From the NCBI RefSeq assembly GCF_009789675.1, contig NZ_CP046915.1, positions 124,001 to 188,000 of the forward strand: a DNA stretch of 64,000 nucleotides. The letters run 5' to 3'. Source of the DNA: Paraburkholderia acidisoli (GTDB lineage: Bacteria; Pseudomonadota; Gammaproteobacteria; Burkholderiales; Burkholderiaceae). Made by a program: the position numbers and the translations under genes. This document shows, piece after piece, positions 18,962 through 28,721 of this stretch. The notes beneath the pieces are model-generated. The model did no database searches and was not told the DNA's origin. It saw nothing but the letters and a program-made list of their open reading frames with translations. Positions within the stretch are counted from its first letter, which is position 1; every line of letters begins with the position of its first letter.

Positions 18962-20080
18962 TCATGACGGGCCGCCGGCCTTCGCGGCGATCTCCGCGTC
19001 GGGCAATCCCACCATGCGCGCGGCGTCCACGATCTGCGACCAGCTCGTGGGGTCCACCGGTATGCCGTGCGCGGCCCGCGCGCGCCGCGTGGCCGTTTCG
19101 CGCTCGCCGGGCAGCAGGATCTCGTCCACGCCCGCCTCGCGTCGCGTCGCCTTGAGCCAGTCGACGAACGCCCGCGCCTCGCGCTCGCCCGAGGGCGCGT
19201 CGAACGCCGCCGGATCGACGATCACCGAAGTCATGCAGTTGACGATGGCGTGACTCGACACGATGGTCTGCTCGCGCGTGGTGAAACCGCCCGACAACGC
19301 GCCCGCGAAAATCTCGCACATCGCCGCCAGCCCCGAACCCTTATGCCCCGCTACCGCGCCGCCGAACGCGCGCAGCGCGCCGTGCTGGGTGTCGCTGAAG
19401 AGCGCGCCGGGGTCGCGCGTGGGATGACCGTCGCTGTCGATCAGCGCTTCGGCGGGCACCGGCACGCCCTTGTTGTAGGCCACACGCACCTTGCCCGCCG
19501 CGATCGCGCTGGTCGCGAAATCGAGCACGAGCGGCGGCGCCCCTTCGCGTGGAAACGCCGCGCAAAACGGATTCGTGCCGAAGCGCCGGTCGATGCCGCC
19601 GAACGGCGCGACGAGCGGATCGCCCGCCACGTTGACGAAATGAAACGACACGAGGCCCGCGCGCGCGCACTGCTCGGCCCAATGCCCGATGCGGCCGATG
19701 TGATGCGCGTTGCGCAAGCCCACCGCGCACACGCCATGCGATTTCGCGCGCGCAATGCCCAGCTCCATGGCTTCATAAGTCACGACCTGGCCCAGGCCGC
19801 GGCCGCCTTCGATCGTCAGGACCGCGCCCGCGTCGCGCACGACCTGCGCGTGCGCATTGAGCTTGAGTTCGCCTTCGCGGCACGACAGCACGTAGCGCGG
19901 GATCATGCCCACGCCGTGCGAATCGTGCCCGGCGAGATTGGCCTCGACGAGATGGTCGGCGACAAGCGCGGCTTCGCGCGCCTCGCTGCCGGCTGCCCGC
20001 CAGATGGCAACGACGAACGCATGCAGCGCACGCGCCTCGACAAAGACTTCCGTATCTGTGCTAGCACTCGTATTCGACAT
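18962..20080 (-). CDS. Ldh_2 family NAD(P)-dependent malate/lactate-type dehydrogenase
   Basis: 372 residues of the Ldh_2 family (YbdD/YiaK/ComC-like dehydrogenases reducing 2-oxo acids or 2,3-diketo acids). The family pattern is clear: HDSHGVGMIPRY, the catalytic-region NAHHIGRIG, FGTNPFCAAFPRE, and the Gly-rich AGHKGSGLAAMCEI. It is the last gene of the sugar-acid operon, after the MFS transporter (36-base gap). In this setting it may reduce or oxidise a 2-keto acid intermediate. The exact substrate cannot be told. Confidence 0.87.
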   Translation of the reverse strand: MSNTSASTDTEVFVEARALHAFVVAIWRAAGSEAREAALVADHLVEANLAGHDSHGVGMIPRYVLSCREGELKLNAHAQVVRDAGAVLTIEGGRGLGQVVTYEAMELGIARAKSHGVCAVGLRNAHHIGRIGHWAEQCARAGLVSFHFVNVAGDPLVAPFGGIDRRFGTNPFCAAFPREGAPPLVLDFATSAIAAGKVRVAYNKGVPVPAEALIDSDGHPTRDPGALFSDTQHGALRAFGGAVAGHKGSGLAAMCEIFAGALSGGFTTREQTIVSSHAIVNCMTSVIVDPAAFDAPSGEREARAFVDWLKATRREAGVDEILLPGERETATRRARAAHGIPVDPTSWSQIVDAARMVGLPDAEIAAKAGGPS

Positions 20081-20116
20081 GGTTCCAACCTTTTTCCTGT
20101 ACCGATGACGACCGCG

Positions 20117-21391
20117 TCAGGTGCGCGGCACGTAAGCCGGGTCGCGCACGTCCTGGGCCACGGGCGCCTGCAAGGGCTCGACACGCCCGACGATCACGAG
20201 ATAACTCAGCGCGCCGAGCACGCAGAAGCCGCCCGCCACCACCAGCGGAATCGTGAACGAGCCGCGCGTGAGTTGCAGCATCAACCCGGTGAACGTGGTG
20301 AGCGCGATCCCCGCGATATTCGACGCGAAGTTCTGGATGCCCGCGAGCGAGGCCACGTGCCCCGGCGTGGGCGCGACATCGGCGGGCAAGGACCAGATGC
20401 TGGCCGCCGCGGCCGCGAGACTGCCGTACGCGATCGCGAACAGCACGAGCATCAGCCAGGTGTCCTGCACGACGCTCGTGAGCGTGATGACGGACGAAAG
20501 CAGCATGCCGCCGACGATGCAGGTCTTGCGCGCCGCCGTGAGACTCCAGCCGCGCCGCACGAGCGCGTCGGAGAGCCAGCCGCCGAGCCAGCCGCCCGGT
20601 ATCGAAACGAGCGCGGGCAAGGTGCCGAGCGTGCCCAGCGACTTGAGCGAGAACCCGCGCGCCTGCACCAGATAGCTCGGAAACCAGGTGATGAAGAAGT
20701 AGATGACGAAGTTCAGGCAGAAGAAGCCGAGCATCATGCCCCACACCGTGCGGTAGCGAAACAGCGTGCTCCAGCGCATTGGGGCGGCGGCCCGCTCCGC
20801 CGCGCGCGGCTGCGCGAGCGCGGCCTGCGCCGCCGGTTCGCGATACAGCGCGAGCCAGCCGACGATCCACACGAGCCCGAGCACGCCCGTGATCACGAAC
20901 GAGGCCTTCCAGCCCCACGCGGCGATGATCGCGGCCACGAGCGGCAGCGAAAGCGCCGAGCCCACGCGCGAGCCGCTGTCGAAGATGCTGGTGGCGAGCG
21001 CGCGCTCGTCGCGGGCGAACCATTGACTCACGAGTTTCGCGCAGGACGGGTAGGCGCCCGCCTCGCCCGCGCCGAGCATGAGCCGGCAGCCAAACATGCC
21101 CGCGAAGCTCCCGGCCACCGCCGTGGCCGCCGTGAAGATCGACCACCAACCCACCGCGAACGGCAACGCGATGCGCGCGCCCGCTTTGTCGACGAACCAG
21201 CCGTACGGCAATTGCATCACCGCGTAGGTCCAGAAGAAGCCGCTCAGCAGCAAGCCCATGGCGGCGGGCCCGAGCGAGAGTTCCTTCATGATGTGCGGCG
21301 CGGCGACCGCGAGATTGGCGCGGTCGATGTAGTTCACGGCAATCGCCAGAAAGCAAAAGAAAATGACCAGCCAGCGTGACTTTTCCTTCAT
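20117..21391 (-). CDS. MFS transporter, anion:cation symporter type (hexuronate/galactonate-like)
   Basis: 424 residues from the ATG at 21391, preceded by GGGAGGA. Twelve-helix MFS of the ACS family (relatives: ExuT, GudP, DgoT): WLVIFFCFLAIAVNYIDRAN at the N-terminus, YGWFVDKAGAR in loop 2-3, and GAGEAGAYPSCAKL. It sits between the UxaA-type dehydratase and Ldh genes and so probably takes up a sugar acid handled by them, a second entry route beside the ABC importer. Confidence 0.9.
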   Translation of the reverse strand: MKEKSRWLVIFFCFLAIAVNYIDRANLAVAAPHIMKELSLGPAAMGLLLSGFFWTYAVMQLPYGWFVDKAGARIALPFAVGWWSIFTAATAVAGSFAGMFGCRLMLGAGEAGAYPSCAKLVSQWFARDERALATSIFDSGSRVGSALSLPLVAAIIAAWGWKASFVITGVLGLVWIVGWLALYREPAAQAALAQPRAAERAAAPMRWSTLFRYRTVWGMMLGFFCLNFVIYFFITWFPSYLVQARGFSLKSLGTLGTLPALVSIPGGWLGGWLSDALVRRGWSLTAARKTCIVGGMLLSSVITLTSVVQDTWLMLVLFAIAYGSLAAAAASIWSLPADVAPTPGHVASLAGIQNFASNIAGIALTTFTGLMLQLTRGSFTIPLVVAGGFCVLGALSYLVIVGRVEPLQAPVAQDVRDPAYVPRT

Positions 21392-21464
21392 GAGACGTCC
21401 TCCCTCGTGATGGCGCCGGTGTGACGCTCGTGCGGCGTTCATTCGGCGTTCATGCCGCGATCGG

Positions 21465-23021
21465 CTACATGACCGCTCCCAGATGCCACGGCACGAATTC
21501 GTTCTGGCCATAGCCGTGCAGTTCGCTTTTCGTGCGCTGCCCCGAAGCCGTGGCGAGCATCAGTTCGAAGATCGCGGCGCCCGCCTCGTCCACGCTTTGC
21601 TCGCCTTCGAGAATGCGGCCGCAATTCACGTCGATGTCCTCTTCCTGGCGGCGCCACAGCGCGCTGTTGGTGCCGAGCTTGAGCGAAGGCGCGGGCGCGC
21701 AGCCGTACGCGGAACCGCGCCCCGTGGTGAAGCAGATGAGATTCGCGCCGCCCGCGACCTGGCCCGTGGCCGAGACCGGGTCGTAGCCCGGCGTGTCCAT
21801 GAACACGAGCCCGTGCTCACGCACCGGTTGCGCGTATTCGTAGGTCTCGACGAGTTGCGTCGTGCCGCCCTTCGCCACCGCGCCGAGCGATTTTTCGAGG
21901 ATCGTGGTGAGGCCGCCCGCCTTGTTGCCCGCCGAAGGGTTGTTGTTCATGTTCGCGTCCATGCGCGCGCAATACGCCTCCCACCAGCGAATGCGCGCGA
22001 CCAGCTTCTCGCCCACCTCGCGCGACGCCGCGCGCCGCGTGAGCAGATGTTCGGCGCCGTAGATTTCGGGCGTTTCCGAGAGGATGGCCGTGCCGCCGTG
22101 GGCCACGAGCCGGTCCACGGCCGCGCCGAGCGCCGGGTTCGCGGAAATGCCCGAGTAACCGTCCGAGCCGCCGCATTGCAGGCCCACCATCAAGTGGCGC
22201 GCGGGCACGGGTTCGCGCGTCACGCGGTTCGCTCCGGCGAGCAGCGCGCGCACCTGTTCGATGCCCGCCGCCACCGTGCGCGCCGTGCCGCCCGTCTGCT
22301 GGATCGTCATGGTGGCGAGACGCGGCCCGCGCTCCAGATGTTCGGCTTCCACGAGGCCCTCGATCTGGTTCGTCTCGCAACCGAGGCCCACGATCAGTAC
22401 CGCGTAGAAGTTGCGATGCCGCGCGTAGCCCGCGAGCGTCCGGCGCAGCACCGTGATCGGCTCGCCTTCGGCCGCGAGCGCGCAGCCTTCGCCATGCGTG
22501 AGCGCGACCACGCCGTCCACGTTGGGGAATGCCGCGAGCGCTTCGGGGTGAATGTCGCGCCGGAAGTGATCGGCGATGGCGCGCGCGACCGTGGCCGAGC
22601 AATTCACGGAAGTCAGGATGCCGATGTAATTGCGCGTGGCAATGCCGCCGTCGGCGCGGCGAATGCCGAGAAACGTGGCGGGTTGCGCGGCGAACGCCGT
22701 GGCGTGCGCATCCACGCCGAACGCGTAGTCGCGCTCGAAATCGCCCATCGACAGATTCTGCGTGTGCACGTGCTCGCCGCACCGGATGGGCCGGCTCGCG
22801 AAGCCGATGATCTGCCCGTAGCGGCGCACCGGTTCGCCTTGCGCGATATCGCGCAGCGCGACCTTGTGGCCCGGCGGAATCAGGCCCGCCACGTTGTGTT
22901 CGCGATCCAGCGGCGTGCCCGGCAGCAACTGCTCGCGCGCGATCGCCACGTCGTCGCGGCGGTCCAGCAGAATCACGGCGCCCGACCACGCGGCGGCGCC
23001 CGTCGTATCGGCGGAACTCAT
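21465..23021 (-). CDS. UxaA-family sugar-acid dehydratase (altronate/galactarate-type)
   Basis: 518 residues from the ATG at 23021: an N-terminal SAF domain (about 10-110) and the UxaA catalytic region with RNYIGILTSVNCSAT, LTHGEGCA, GLGCETNQ, GLQCGGSDGYSGI, MDANMNNNPSAGNKAGGLTT and FTTGRGSAYGC. Conserved cysteines in these motifs match the Fe-dependent dehydratases UxaA and GarD. It converts an aldonate or aldarate to a 2-keto-3-deoxy acid. The gene overlaps the stop of the SMP-30 gene as ATGA, giving a lactonase-to-dehydratase order. Confidence 0.88.
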   Translation of the reverse strand: MSSADTTGAAAWSGAVILLDRRDDVAIAREQLLPGTPLDREHNVAGLIPPGHKVALRDIAQGEPVRRYGQIIGFASRPIRCGEHVHTQNLSMGDFERDYAFGVDAHATAFAAQPATFLGIRRADGGIATRNYIGILTSVNCSATVARAIADHFRRDIHPEALAAFPNVDGVVALTHGEGCALAAEGEPITVLRRTLAGYARHRNFYAVLIVGLGCETNQIEGLVEAEHLERGPRLATMTIQQTGGTARTVAAGIEQVRALLAGANRVTREPVPARHLMVGLQCGGSDGYSGISANPALGAAVDRLVAHGGTAILSETPEIYGAEHLLTRRAASREVGEKLVARIRWWEAYCARMDANMNNNPSAGNKAGGLTTILEKSLGAVAKGGTTQLVETYEYAQPVREHGLVFMDTPGYDPVSATGQVAGGANLICFTTGRGSAYGCAPAPSLKLGTNSALWRRQEEDIDVNCGRILEGEQSVDEAGAAIFELMLATASGQRTKSELHGYGQNEFVPWHLGAVM

Positions 23022-23938
23022 GCGGGTGCTCCATACGACGCGCCGCGCACGCCCACGTAAAGCGAGTACAGCGAGGTGCTGGCCGCGATGAATAGCCGGT
23101 TGCGCATCGGGCCGCCGAACACGAGATTCGCGACCGTTTCCGGCACGAGAATCTTGCCCAGCAGCGTGCCGTCGGGCGCATAGCAATGAATGCCGTCGCC
23201 GGCGCTGGTCCACACGTTGCCCTGCTCGTCCACGCGCATGCCGTCGGGCACGCCCGGCGACACTTCCGCGAACACGCGGCCATGGTGCAAACGCCCGCTC
23301 GCGTCCACGTCGAACACGCGAATGTGGTGCGGCCCGTTCTCCACGTGCGACGCGCCCGAGTCGGCCACATAGAGCCGCGTTTCGTCGGGCGAGAACGCGA
23401 GGCCGTTGGGCTTCGCGAAGTCGTCGGTCATGCGCTCCACCGCGCCTGTCTCCGGCGTCACGCGATATACGTGGCAGGCGCCGATCTCGCTCGGCGCGCG
23501 AAAGCCCTCGTAGTCGCCGAGAATGCCGTAGTCGGGATCGGTGAACCAGATCGTGCCGTTCGACTGCACGACCACGTCGTTGGGCGAATTGAGGCGCCGC
23601 CCTTCGTGGCGGTCGGCGATCACGGTGATACGGCCGTCGTGCTCCGTGCGCGTCACGCGGCGCGTGCCATGCTCGCAGGTCACGAGCCGGCATTCGCGGT
23701 CGAGCGTATTGCCGTTGCTGAAGTTCGAATTCGCGCGGAACACGCCGGTGCCAATGCCGGGCACCCAACGCATCATCCGGTTATTGGGGATGTCGCTCCA
23801 CACGAGGAAGTCGGCGGCCGGAAACCACACCGGGCCTTCCGACCACATGCAGCCGCCCGCCAGCTTGTCGAATTGCGCGTTGGGTTGCAGCAGAAAGCGA
23901 AAACGCGCGTCATGGATTTCGTATTCGTGGGGATTCAT
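23018..23938 (-). CDS. SMP-30/gluconolactonase family lactonase
   Basis: 306 residues from the ATG at 23938. Six-bladed propeller motifs of the SGL family are seen: SEGPVWFPAADFLVWSDIPN, LNSPNDVVVQSNGTIWFTDP (the metal-binding Asn-Asp region), FAKPNGLAFSPDE and DGMRVDEQGNVWTS. It hydrolyses a sugar lactone to the aldonate that the next enzyme dehydrates. The frame is open to 24016, but MNPHEYE is the natural family start; the region before it is a run of 10-base repeats. Confidence 0.9.
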   Translation of the reverse strand: MNPHEYEIHDARFRFLLQPNAQFDKLAGGCMWSEGPVWFPAADFLVWSDIPNNRMMRWVPGIGTGVFRANSNFSNGNTLDRECRLVTCEHGTRRVTRTEHDGRITVIADRHEGRRLNSPNDVVVQSNGTIWFTDPDYGILGDYEGFRAPSEIGACHVYRVTPETGAVERMTDDFAKPNGLAFSPDETRLYVADSGASHVENGPHHIRVFDVDASGRLHHGRVFAEVSPGVPDGMRVDEQGNVWTSAGDGIHCYAPDGTLLGKILVPETVANLVFGGPMRNRLFIAASTSLYSLYVGVRGASYGAPA

Positions 23939-23946
23939 CGTGGATG

Positions 23947-23987
23947 GGTTCGTTGATGTTCGTGGAGGTTCGTGACGGTTCGCGATG
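23947..23987 (+). repeat. Short tandem repeat, about 10-base unit
   Basis: Four adjacent imperfect units of the type GTTCGTGnnG lie in the gap between the permease stop and the SMP-30 start. They may affect translation or spacing, or may be replication slippage. Confidence 0.5.
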
Positions 23988-24016
23988 TCTGGGCCGGCGA
24001 TGCGGCGCGCTGGCAT

Positions 24017-25003
24017 TCAGGTTTCGCGCTTGCTGCGGCCGTACAGCAGCAGCATGGCCGCGATCACCACGCCGTAGATGATCTGGCGGCCCGCTTCCGG
24101 CATCTGCGCGACGGAGAGAATCGACTGCAATAGCGTGATGAGAATCGCGCCCGCGACGGTGCCCAGATACGAGCCGCGGCCGCCCAGAATGGAGGTGCCT
24201 CCAAGTACGACTGCCGCGATCGCGGGCAGCAGATAAGCGTCGCCCATGGACTGCGCCGCCTTCGACGCATAGCCCGCGAGCAGCACGCCGCCGAACGCCG
24301 CGAAGGCGCTGCACACGGCAAACGCGGCCACGGTCACGCGCCGCGTGTCGATGCCGGAAAGATACGCGGCGCGCTCGGTGTTGCCGATCGCGTAGAGCGT
24401 GCGGCCGAAGGTGGTGCGCGCGAGCAGGAACATCGTGGCCGCGCCGATCACGACCCACAGCGCGACCGCGTTGGGCACGCCCGGCACGAGCCAGCCCGCC
24501 GCGAGCCAGCGCATCACCTCGGGCGCGGAATCCTGCGGCGAGGAGCCGCCCGTGTAGACGATCATGATGCCTTGCGCCACGGCGTTGGTCGCGAGCGTGG
24601 CGATCATCGACGGAATGCGCAGCAGCGCGACCAGCACGCCGTTCGCCACCCCGATCAGCACGCCGCATGCAATACCGGCCGGAATCGCCAGCGCGCGTCC
24701 CCACTCGCCGTGGCCCGCCACCGCGCACGCCATCATCGCGCCCACGGTGATCGTCCAGGGCAGCGAGAGGTCGATATGACCGAGCAGAATCACCATCATC
24801 AAGCCAGTCGCGATGATGCCGAGAAACGCGCCCACTTTCAGTTGCAGCAGGATGTATTCGGGCGAGGTGAAGTTGCGCGAATACAGGCCGCCCACGAGCA
24901 GCAGCGCGACGATGCACCCGAACGAGACCAGAATCGGCTTGTCGATGCGGCGCGCGAGCCGCGCCACGAACGTGCTGCGAGCCGCCGCGGAAACGTCGCT
25001 CAT
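24017..25003 (-). CDS. Sugar ABC transporter permease 2 (YjfF/RbsC-like)
   Basis: 328 residues, BPD_transp_2 family with about eight to ten hydrophobic helices. The coupling motif is AIAAVVLGGTSILGGRGSYLG. The ATG at 25003 overlaps the stop of the first permease as ATGA. With that protein it forms a heteromeric channel, as YtfT/YjfF do for galactofuranose in E. coli. Confidence 0.9.
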   Translation of the reverse strand: MSDVSAAARSTFVARLARRIDKPILVSFGCIVALLLVGGLYSRNFTSPEYILLQLKVGAFLGIIATGLMMVILLGHIDLSLPWTITVGAMMACAVAGHGEWGRALAIPAGIACGVLIGVANGVLVALLRIPSMIATLATNAVAQGIMIVYTGGSSPQDSAPEVMRWLAAGWLVPGVPNAVALWVVIGAATMFLLARTTFGRTLYAIGNTERAAYLSGIDTRRVTVAAFAVCSAFAAFGGVLLAGYASKAAQSMGDAYLLPAIAAVVLGGTSILGGRGSYLGTVAGAILITLLQSILSVAQMPEAGRQIIYGVVIAAMLLLYGRSKRET

Positions 25004-25980
25004 GGGAACCACTCCAGACGGTTGCGCACCCGGAACAAACCGCACGCGCCGATAGCCACGGCAAGCAGCAGGATCACGCCTTGAAACAGCGGCTGCCAGA
25101 GCGCATCCACGTTGAACACGAACAGCAGGTCGCCGATCGAGCGAAACGCGAACGCGCCGAAGATCGCGCCCACGGCGCTGCCCTTGCCGCCCAGCAGCGA
25201 AACGCCGCCGATCACCACGGCCGCGATCGAGAACAGCGTGTACGAGTTGGCGCTGCCGAGGCTCGCTTCGCCGGTGTCGGTGAAGAACGTGAGGAACAGG
25301 CCGCCGGTAGCGGCGAGCACGCCCGCTAGCGTATAGCTCGCGAATTTCGCGCGGCGAATGGGCATGCCCGAGAGAAACGCGGCCGGTTCCGAGGAGCCCG
25401 TTGCGTACGCCGCGCGGCCAACCGCCGAGCGTTTGAACGGCACCCACACGAACACCACGGCGGCGAGCAGAATCAACAGGCTCGCGGGAAAGAGCGCCGC
25501 CACCTTGCCCGTGAGCGCGTCGGCGAGATCGTCGTTGATCGTGCCGCCCGGCACCGGTCGCAACAGCAGCGCGATCCCGTAGTAGACGGCGCCCGTGGCG
25601 ATCGTCGTGACGATGGGTTGCAGGCGCCCGAAGATGATGATGACGCCGTTGAGCGCGCCGCACAGCGCGCCCGCCGCGAGCACGCCCACGATGCCGAGCG
25701 CGCTGTGCAACGCGTCGCCCGTGACGAGCCACGAGGCAAGGCAGTTCGTCAGCACGAGCATCATGCCAATGGACAGGTCGATGCCCGCCGTGAGCACCAC
25801 GAGCGCCTGCCCCATGGAAACGAGCGCGAGCAGCACGGCCTTGTTCGCGGCGGTGACGAACACGTTCGCCGACAACGCCGAGGGATAGTTGACGAGATAG
25901 ATGGCGAACATCAGCACGAACAGGGCGAACGCGAACGCCGTGCCGCGATTTTCCGCATACCAGTAACGCAGTCCGCTCAT
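25000..25980 (-). CDS. Sugar ABC transporter permease 1 (YtfT/RbsC-like)
   Basis: 326 residues, inner-membrane permease of the ribose/galactofuranose type. Family signs: ALVVLTAGIDLSIGMMLVLTN and AAVVIGGVSLLGGKGSAVG. The ATG at 25980 overlaps the ATPase stop as ATGA. The very long frame upstream, inside the ATPase gene, is shadow coding. Confidence 0.9.
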   Translation of the reverse strand: MSGLRYWYAENRGTAFAFALFVLMFAIYLVNYPSALSANVFVTAANKAVLLALVSMGQALVVLTAGIDLSIGMMLVLTNCLASWLVTGDALHSALGIVGVLAAGALCGALNGVIIIFGRLQPIVTTIATGAVYYGIALLLRPVPGGTINDDLADALTGKVAALFPASLLILLAAVVFVWVPFKRSAVGRAAYATGSSEPAAFLSGMPIRRAKFASYTLAGVLAATGGLFLTFFTDTGEASLGSANSYTLFSIAAVVIGGVSLLGGKGSAVGAIFGAFAFRSIGDLLFVFNVDALWQPLFQGVILLLAVAIGACGLFRVRNRLEWFP

Positions 25981-27551
25981 GGCGCGGCTCCCGTGGATGT
26001 CGCGATGTGCGCCGCCTGCGCCACCGGTAAGTCGAGCGCGCTCGCAATCAGGTTCTGCTCGGTGATGGCCGCGCCCGCGAGTTCCTGCTTGATGTGGCCT
26101 TCGTACAGCACGAGCACGCGATCGCAACAGCCGATCAGCTCGTCGTAATCGGTGGAATAGAACAGGATCGCGGCGCCTTCGTCGGCGAGCCGGCGCAGCA
26201 GTTGATAGATCTCCTGCTTGGTGCCCACGTCGATCCCGCGCGTGGGGTCGCTGAGCAGCAGAATGCGCGGCTGCCGCACGAGCCACTTCGCGATCACCAC
26301 CTTCTGCTGATTGCCGCCCGAGAGCGCGCCCACCGCCGCGTCCACGCCGAACGACTTGATCGCGAGCAGCGTCATCATTTTCTCGACGGCGGACTGCTGG
26401 CGCGCGCGGTCGATCACGCCCGCCGTGGACATGCGGTCGAGCGCGGCGAACGAGAGGTTCTCGCGCACCGACATCGGCAGCATCAGTCCTTCGGTCTTGC
26501 GGTCCTCGGGAATCAGCGCCATGCCGATACCGTTCGCGCGCGCGGCCACGGGGCTGCGGATCGACACGCGCTTGCCGTCGATCTCGATGGTGCCCGCGCA
26601 CCCGCGCAACACGCCGAACAACGCGAGCAGTAGTTCGCGCTGGCCCTGGCCGTCGAGTCCGCCGAGCCCGAGAATCTCGCCGGGCCGCAGCGAGAAACTG
26701 ATGCCGCGCAGCGTGTCGTTCCACGCCAGATCGCGGCATGCGAGGATGGGATTCGCGTTGCCCCGCGGCGCGGCAGAATCCGTATCGGCAGGCCTGGCGG
26801 GAAAGGCATGCTGATACTTCCGCCCAATCATCATCTCGACGACCTCGTTGTCGCTGTGCGCGCCCGCCTCGAAACTTCGCACGTGACGGCCGTTGCGATA
26901 CACCGTGCATTCGTCCGCGAGCGCCTTCACCTCGTGCATGCGGTGCGAGATGAACAGCAGCGCGAGCCCTTCTTCGCGCAGCCGCTTGAGCACGCCGATC
27001 ACGCGCGCCACGTCGGCCGCGGTCAACGCCGAGGTCGCTTCGTCGAGAATCAGGATGCGCGGCTCGCGCGCGAGCCCCTTCGCCAGTTCCACCATCTGCT
27101 GGCGCGACAGCGGCAAGTCGCGCACTTTCGCGAGCGGATTGATGTCGGCGGCGCCGGCCCGCGCGAGCGCGGCTTCGGCCTGGCGGCGCTGGGCGCGGCG
27201 ATCGATCATGCCGAAGCGCCGCGGCGGATTCGACGCGAAGATGTTGTCGGCCACGCTCAGGTCGGGGATCAGCGAAAGCTCCTGATACACGCACACGATG
27301 CCCGCCGCGTTCGCGGCCGCGGGCGAGGCGAACGCCACCTCGCGGCCGTCGAGCTGCATCGTGCCCGCGTCGGGCTGCACCACGCCCGACATCACCTTGA
27401 GCAAGGTGGATTTGCCCGCGCCGTTTTCGCCGAGAATCGCGTGAATGCGGCCCCGGCGCACGGCGAGATCGGCGCGATCGAGCGCGACCGCGCCGCCATA
27501 ATGCTTCGACACGCCCGACATCAGAAAGAACGGCTGCTGCGGGTCTTGCAT
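25977..27551 (-). CDS. Sugar ABC transporter ATPase, double NBD (YtfR/RbsA/XylG-like)
   Basis: 524 residues with two nucleotide-binding domains. The first has Walker A GENGAGKST (41-49), LSRQQMVELAKG and Walker B RILILDEATSAL. The second is the usual degenerate copy with GGLDGQGQ in place of Walker A and ALSGGNQQKVVIAKWL. It powers uptake through the two permeases. It lies 42 bases downstream of the binding-protein gene. Confidence 0.93.
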   Translation of the reverse strand: MQDPQQPFFLMSGVSKHYGGAVALDRADLAVRRGRIHAILGENGAGKSTLLKVMSGVVQPDAGTMQLDGREVAFASPAAANAAGIVCVYQELSLIPDLSVADNIFASNPPRRFGMIDRRAQRRQAEAALARAGAADINPLAKVRDLPLSRQQMVELAKGLAREPRILILDEATSALTAADVARVIGVLKRLREEGLALLFISHRMHEVKALADECTVYRNGRHVRSFEAGAHSDNEVVEMMIGRKYQHAFPARPADTDSAAPRGNANPILACRDLAWNDTLRGISFSLRPGEILGLGGLDGQGQRELLLALFGVLRGCAGTIEIDGKRVSIRSPVAARANGIGMALIPEDRKTEGLMLPMSVRENLSFAALDRMSTAGVIDRARQQSAVEKMMTLLAIKSFGVDAAVGALSGGNQQKVVIAKWLVRQPRILLLSDPTRGIDVGTKQEIYQLLRRLADEGAAILFYSTDYDELIGCCDRVLVLYEGHIKQELAGAAITEQNLIASALDLPVAQAAHIATSTGAAP

Positions 27552-27593
27552 GCTGCGTCTCCCGTCACGTCACCGGTTCACCGCAAAGGGCGA

Positions 27594-28721
27594 TTACTGA
27601 TTGCCCTGGCTCTGCTTCATGATTTCCTGCGCGGAGAAGTTGATGCCGCACGTGGGGAACGAATTGCCGACGAAGAAGTTGTCGGACTCGCCCGGGAAGT
27701 AGTTCACGCCCGCCTTGAGCTGCGTGTCATTGGTGACGTCGAGCGGCAGTTTGATCGCCACGGGCACGGTCTGGCCGTCGAGCGCGGCGAGCGCGGTCTT
27801 GATCGCCACGGCCACCTGCGCGGGACCGCTGCCCGCCGAGGTGCACTTCAGGCCCTGGCCGCCGTATTGCGCGCAGAACTTGCGAAAGCCGTTTTCGGTC
27901 TCGCCGCCGAACGGCACGAACGGATGTTTCGCGTCGAGCATCGCGCGCACCACGCCCGTGTCGCCGCCCTGCGCGGTGATGCCGTCGAAGTGGCCCTGCA
28001 CCGCGATCGCGTCGGCGGCCGCCTTCTGCGCGACGCCGTCGTCCCATTTGCCGTAGACCTGCACGAGGTTCCACTTCTTGCCGGTCGCGTCGAGCGTCTT
28101 CTGGATGCCGTTGTGCCGGTCCGTGTCGACCGAGGTGCCGGCCACGCCGCGCACTTCGAGCACCTTGCCGCCGTTCGGCAAATGTTGCGCGAGCCACTTG
28201 CCCCACAACACGCCAAGCCCGTACTGGTCGACATCGACATTGATCGCGTCTTCGCTGTCGAGCGTGTTGTCGAACGCGATCAGCACCACGCCCGCCTTTT
28301 TCGCGCGACGAATCGCGGGGCCGAACGACGCGGGATTCTGTGCGTCGACAATGATCGCGTCGTAACCGGCATCGATGAAATTATTGACGGCGGAGATTTG
28401 CGCGGGCACGTCCTCGCCGGTGGAGACGACCTTGAACTCCTTGAGCCTGGCCGCAATCGCCGGTTGCGCCGTATAGGCCTTGGCCGTCTTGATCATCTGG
28501 ATGCGCCACGTATTGGCGATATACCCGTTCACGAGCGCGATGCGGTACGGGGCATTTTTCTTCGGATACTTAACGAATTTGGTATCGCTTTTCCACGGCA
28601 CCATGCAAGTGGGGTCGCTGGACGGGCCGGACACGATCGACGCCTGCGCGAAGGCCGCGCTCGCGCACAACGCCAGCGATGCGGTCGCCGCCGCCCGAAG
28701 CACCTGAATTCCTGAAAGCAT
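27594..28721 (-). CDS. Sugar ABC transporter periplasmic binding protein
   Basis: 375 residues, a Peripla_BP_4 protein. The signal peptide MLSGIQVLRAAATASLAL is cleaved near AFAQ. The ligand-binding fold is visible in RIALVNGYIANTWRIQMIKT, FIDAGYDAIIVDAQNP, and GITAQGGDTGVVRAMLDA. It is first in the operon and longer than RbsB or YtfQ (about 300-320 residues). The sugar is not predictable; downstream enzymes suggest an aldose or lactone whose acid is dehydrated. Confidence 0.9.
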   Translation of the reverse strand: MLSGIQVLRAAATASLALCASAAFAQASIVSGPSSDPTCMVPWKSDTKFVKYPKKNAPYRIALVNGYIANTWRIQMIKTAKAYTAQPAIAARLKEFKVVSTGEDVPAQISAVNNFIDAGYDAIIVDAQNPASFGPAIRRAKKAGVVLIAFDNTLDSEDAINVDVDQYGLGVLWGKWLAQHLPNGGKVLEVRGVAGTSVDTDRHNGIQKTLDATGKKWNLVQVYGKWDDGVAQKAAADAIAVQGHFDGITAQGGDTGVVRAMLDAKHPFVPFGGETENGFRKFCAQYGGQGLKCTSAGSGPAQVAVAIKTALAALDGQTVPVAIKLPLDVTNDTQLKAGVNYFPGESDNFFVGNSFPTCGINFSAQEIMKQSQGNQ

